Positions 5,730-7,200 of a stretch of 7,200 bases of DNA are shown in pieces. Within the stretch, counting starts at the first letter, position 1, and each line of letters begins with the position of its first letter. A program made the position numbers and the translations under genes. The notes under the pieces were generated by a model. The model was not told the DNA's origin. It ran no database searches and worked only from the letters and a program-made list of their open reading frames with translations. Source of the DNA: Myxococcales bacterium. GTDB lineage: Bacteria > Myxococcota > Polyangia > Fen-1088. The stretch lies in the NCBI GenBank assembly GCA_003155465.1, contig PMCR01000582.1, positions 2,062-9,261 on the forward strand, read 5' to 3'.

Positions 5730-6536
5730 TCAGCATCCTTGGCCAGCGGGGCATGGCCAGGCCGTCGCGCTGGCGCAGGTCCACTTGCTGGTTGCGGTCG
5801 CGCTCGTCGGGGTCGGGCAGACGCAGTAGCCAGTCTTGGGGGTACCCTTCGAATCGAGATAGCTATTGGCGACGTTGCAAAGCACACAGTCAGCAACCGA
5901 ACAGGGCTGGCTGGCCTGTGGCGTGGTCGTGGGACAGGACGGGTCGATGGTCGCGGGAATCTTGAAGCAGGAATAGTCCACGCCCGGCAGGAAGTCGCAG
6001 CCAGTCTGTTCCTGGTAGCTCCCGCCTGTGCAGGTTTCGGACTTGAAGCCGATGCTCTTTGGTCCGCAGGTACCGTAGCAGAGCTGCGGATCTGCGGCTG
6101 TGCAGACGACAAGCTTGGCAGGCTCAGCGCCCCCGGCAGTGACCAGCCCCTTGCACAGAGGCTGGTAGGGGCCGGTTCCGGGCGCGCCGGCAGCGCCCGT
6201 AGTTCCCCCGCTGCTCGCGCCCGTGGTCCCCGCCGCAGCGGTCATGCCGCCGGTCGGCGTGGTCCCACTGCTATCGGCCGCGGCGGACGTGCCACCGGTT
6301 GGTGTCGTGTCGGTCGGGGCGCCTGCCGCAGCGGTGGTGCCGCCGGTCGGCGCAATGGCAGTGGCACCCGCCACGCCCGTGGTGCCGCCGGTCGGCGCAA
6401 TGGCAGTGGCACCCGCCGCGCCCGTGGTGCCGCCGGTGTTGCCGGTACTGGGGTTGTTGCTCCCGCAGCCATGGACAAGGAGCACCTGTGACAGGAGCGC
6501 CGCAGCTCCAATGTACGTTACAGTTCGTATTGTCAT
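5730..6536 (-). CDS. Thr/Gly/Ala-repeat lipoprotein with cysteine-rich C-terminal domain, function unknown
   Basis: 268 residues from the ATG at 6536. That start is chosen because GAGGG lies five bases upstream and the protein then begins with a signal peptide (MTIRTVTYIGAAALLSQVLLVHGC) whose C24 can be lipidated; the frame stays open to an ATG at 6662, but that extension looks non-coding. Residues 34-123 are about six 15-residue repeats of TGGTTGAAGATAIAP type, a likely extended spacer. Residues 124-268 form a compact domain with 15 cysteines (128, 145, 153, 157, 169, 180, 190, 201, 212, 217, 220, 238, 240, 254, 262) plus a final Cys268 as the last residue, and phrases such as LCYGTCGPKSIGFKSETC and WPCPAGQGC. 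I know no function for it. First gene of the probable operon with GH28, so a role in anchoring or binding at the surface for pectin use is plausible but inferred. Confidence 0.85.
   Translation of the reverse strand: MTIRTVTYIGAAALLSQVLLVHGCGSNNPSTGNTGGTTGAAGATAIAPTGGTTGVAGATAIAPTGGTTAAAGAPTDTTPTGGTSAAADSSGTTPTGGMTAAAGTTGASSGGTTGAAGAPGTGPYQPLCKGLVTAGGAEPAKLVVCTAADPQLCYGTCGPKSIGFKSETCTGGSYQEQTGCDFLPGVDYSCFKIPATIDPSCPTTTPQASQPCSVADCVLCNVANSYLDSKGTPKTGYCVCPTPTSATATSKWTCASATAWPCPAGQGC
6210..6437 (-). repeat. 45-bp tandem repeats in the lipoprotein spacer
   Basis: Units code for the 15-residue TGG-type repeats of the lipoprotein gene. The two units at 6334-6378 and 6379-6423 are identical except for one base (A at 6373, G at 6418, Val against Ala), and a partial third follows to 6437. 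Units toward 6210 are more diverged and one carries an extra codon. The near-identity points to recent duplication and possible copy-number variation between strains. Confidence 0.9.
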
Positions 6537-6541
6537 CGAAG

Positions 6542-6546
6542 CCCTC
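6542..6546 (-). promoter_or_regulatory. Ribosome binding site that fixes the start of the repeat lipoprotein
   Basis: On the minus strand GAGGG lies five bases before ATG 6536-6534. This supports the shorter 268-residue protein, which starts right at a signal peptide, over the in-frame ATG at 6662. Confidence 0.7.
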
Positions 6547-6893
6547 ACTTTGTTTCTATGGGTTATTCCTTGCTTGCCCGCCCGGACGGCCCGCAATGCA
6601 AGTACCGGGTCCGCTTGTCGTTTCCATTGGTGCCCACTGCCAGCGTTTCTTTCGCAGGCCAAGGGATCCTTGGGCCGATTCCTAAATGACTGGGCGTGAT
6701 GTGCGGACCGAGGGCATCCGGAATGAGCCTGAATCGCACGGTCCTTGCGCCCGGATTCCGGCGTAGCAATACGGAATAGCGGTCGCGCCGCAAGCTATCA
6801 GGAGATCAGGATTGCACCGTATGGGACGGGGACCCATGCCGCGGACTCGTGGCACGACACCGGCGTCGCTTCAGCGTCTGGCCCAAGAAAGCA
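6547..6893. other. Intergenic leader region, no supported gene
   Basis: About 350 bases upstream of the three-gene minus-strand operon, where its promoter should lie. I could not find a convincing -35/-10 pair or sigma-54 site. Symmetric elements seen: CCAAGG-GAT-CCTTGG at 6659-6673, a 6-bp inverted repeat with a 3-base centre that could be an operator. There are also nested inverted repeats ATACGG (6769-6774)/CCGTAT (6817-6822) around ATAGC (6776-6780)/GCTAT (6794-6798). The short open frames here show no recognisable protein. Confidence 0.45.
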
Positions 6894-6935
6894 TCACCCT
6901 CACCCCCGGCCCCTCTGCCGGCTGGAGAGGGGAAG
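6894..6935. repeat. REP-like palindromic element
   Basis: The stretch CCCTCACCCCCGGCCCCTC followed by GAGAGGGG resembles an intergenic palindromic sequence that is dispersed in many GC-rich bacterial genomes. CCCCTC (6910-6915) pairs with GAGGGG (6927-6932) around an 11-base loop that contains the palindrome GCCGGC. Only one copy lies in the window. It sits 34 bases past the stop of the minus-strand gene ending at 6970, so it could also act as an RNA 3'-end structure for that gene. Confidence 0.55.
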
Positions 6936-6969
6936 AAAGTGGGCTTGTCCTTGAATCATGACTGGTCAC

Positions 6970-7200
6970 TTAGTCGACCCGGACAGGTGCTGGCGGGGGC
7001 GGGGGCGGCGGCGGCGGCGGCGGCGGCGGCGGGGCCCCGCCGGCGTTTGGCGGCGTGGGCGGGGCAGAGCTTCCCCCGACCGGCGGCGGCGCAGGAATAC
7101 CACTGTCGGGAATCAGGCACGAGGTCAGGTCGAAGATCATGAACTCCAGCGCCTTCTCAGGCGCGGACAGGTCACGGGTGGTCTTGCAGCCGGTGGGGAA
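6970..7200 (-). CDS. C-terminal part of an unrecognised protein ending in polyproline
   Basis: A minus-strand frame enters from beyond base 7200 and runs for 76 codons to a TAA at 6972-6970; its start lies outside the window. The visible protein begins FPTGCKTTRDLSAPEKALEF and continues MIFDLTSCLIPD, a normal-looking folded stretch with two cysteines. A Pro/Gly/Ala/Ser tail follows, with 14 consecutive prolines and the end APVRVD. The frame is supported by its sensible composition and lack of stops, not by a known family. It may be a secreted protein like its neighbours, but no signal can be seen. It lies on the same strand as the lipoprotein operon, 433 bases upstream. Confidence 0.65.
   Translation of the reverse strand, partial: FPTGCKTTRDLSAPEKALEFMIFDLTSCLIPDSGIPAPPPVGGSSAPPTPPNAGGAPPPPPPPPPPPPPPAPVRVD
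6991..7032 (-). repeat. CGG-type microsatellite coding 14 prolines
   Basis: On the plus strand there are nine pure CGG triplets (7006-7032), preceded by alternating CGG and GGG triplets and one TGG. Read on the minus strand these are 14 proline codons in a row. The tract is prone to slippage, and a change of one or two bases would alter the last few residues and the stop. Runs of proline stall ribosomes and need elongation factor EF-P. Confidence 0.9.

Noticed and set aside
5712..6491. Plus-strand open frame of 259 codons with Gly/Arg repeats
   Set aside because: Antisense to the repeat lipoprotein gene; the repeats come from the real gene's 45-bp units and there is no domain or ribosome binding site.
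6537..6662. Longer start for the repeat lipoprotein at ATG 6662
   Set aside because: The extra 42 residues are not protein-like and would bury the signal peptide; GAGGG is correctly placed for ATG 6536.
6718..6761. Inverted repeat CCGGAAT/ATTCCGG
   Set aside because: Seven-base arms with a 30-base loop and no extension are expected by chance in GC-rich DNA.

Overview
The window is GC-rich and its genes use mostly G/C-ending codons. Four proteins carry lipoprotein signal peptides, and three of these are followed by long low-complexity or cysteine-rich regions. Surface lipoproteins with Gly/Ser/Thr/Ala repeat linkers, next to secreted polysaccharide-degrading enzymes, are typical of Myxococcota (class Polyangia, Sorangium-like). 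That placement is inference from style, not from a marker gene.

Layout. (1) 1-585, plus strand: the 3' part of a nucleotidyltransferase-fold (AbiEii-like) protein, converging on (2) a tRNA-Gly(GCC) gene on the minus strand at 681-755 with encoded CCA. (3) About 796-1247 holds no gene I can support. (4) 1435-1845, plus: an IHF/HU-family DNA-bending protein with an unusual C-terminal tail, preceded by a -10-like element and a possible short leader ORF. It is followed after 9 bases by (5) 1855-3141, plus: a lipoprotein with a 5 x 54-bp repeat linker and a family GH16 beta-glucanase-type domain whose active-site signature is altered. (6) 6536 down to 3144, minus strand: three genes head to tail. 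They are a Thr/Gly/Ala-repeat lipoprotein with a 15-cysteine C-terminal domain, a GH28 (polygalacturonase-type) lipoprotein with all family motifs intact, and a lipoprotein made of four six-cysteine modules. The spacing of 47 and 4 bases suggests an operon. (7) 6537-6969: a leader/intergenic region with a REP-like hairpin element. (8) 6970-7200, minus: the C-terminal end of another protein that finishes in a run of 14 prolines.

How they may work together. GH28 enzymes cleave pectin-type galacturonans and GH16 enzymes cleave beta-1,3/1,4-glucans or galactans, so the centre of the window looks like a small plant- or algal-polysaccharide locus whose products are lipid-anchored on the cell surface. 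The two cysteine-rich lipoproteins flanking GH28 have no function I recognise. They could be disulfide-stabilised binding or spacer proteins for the enzyme, and they are the best candidates here for something undescribed. The GH16 protein keeps both catalytic glutamates but has lost several neighbouring active-site residues, so it may be a weak or re-specialised enzyme, or a glycan-binding protein.
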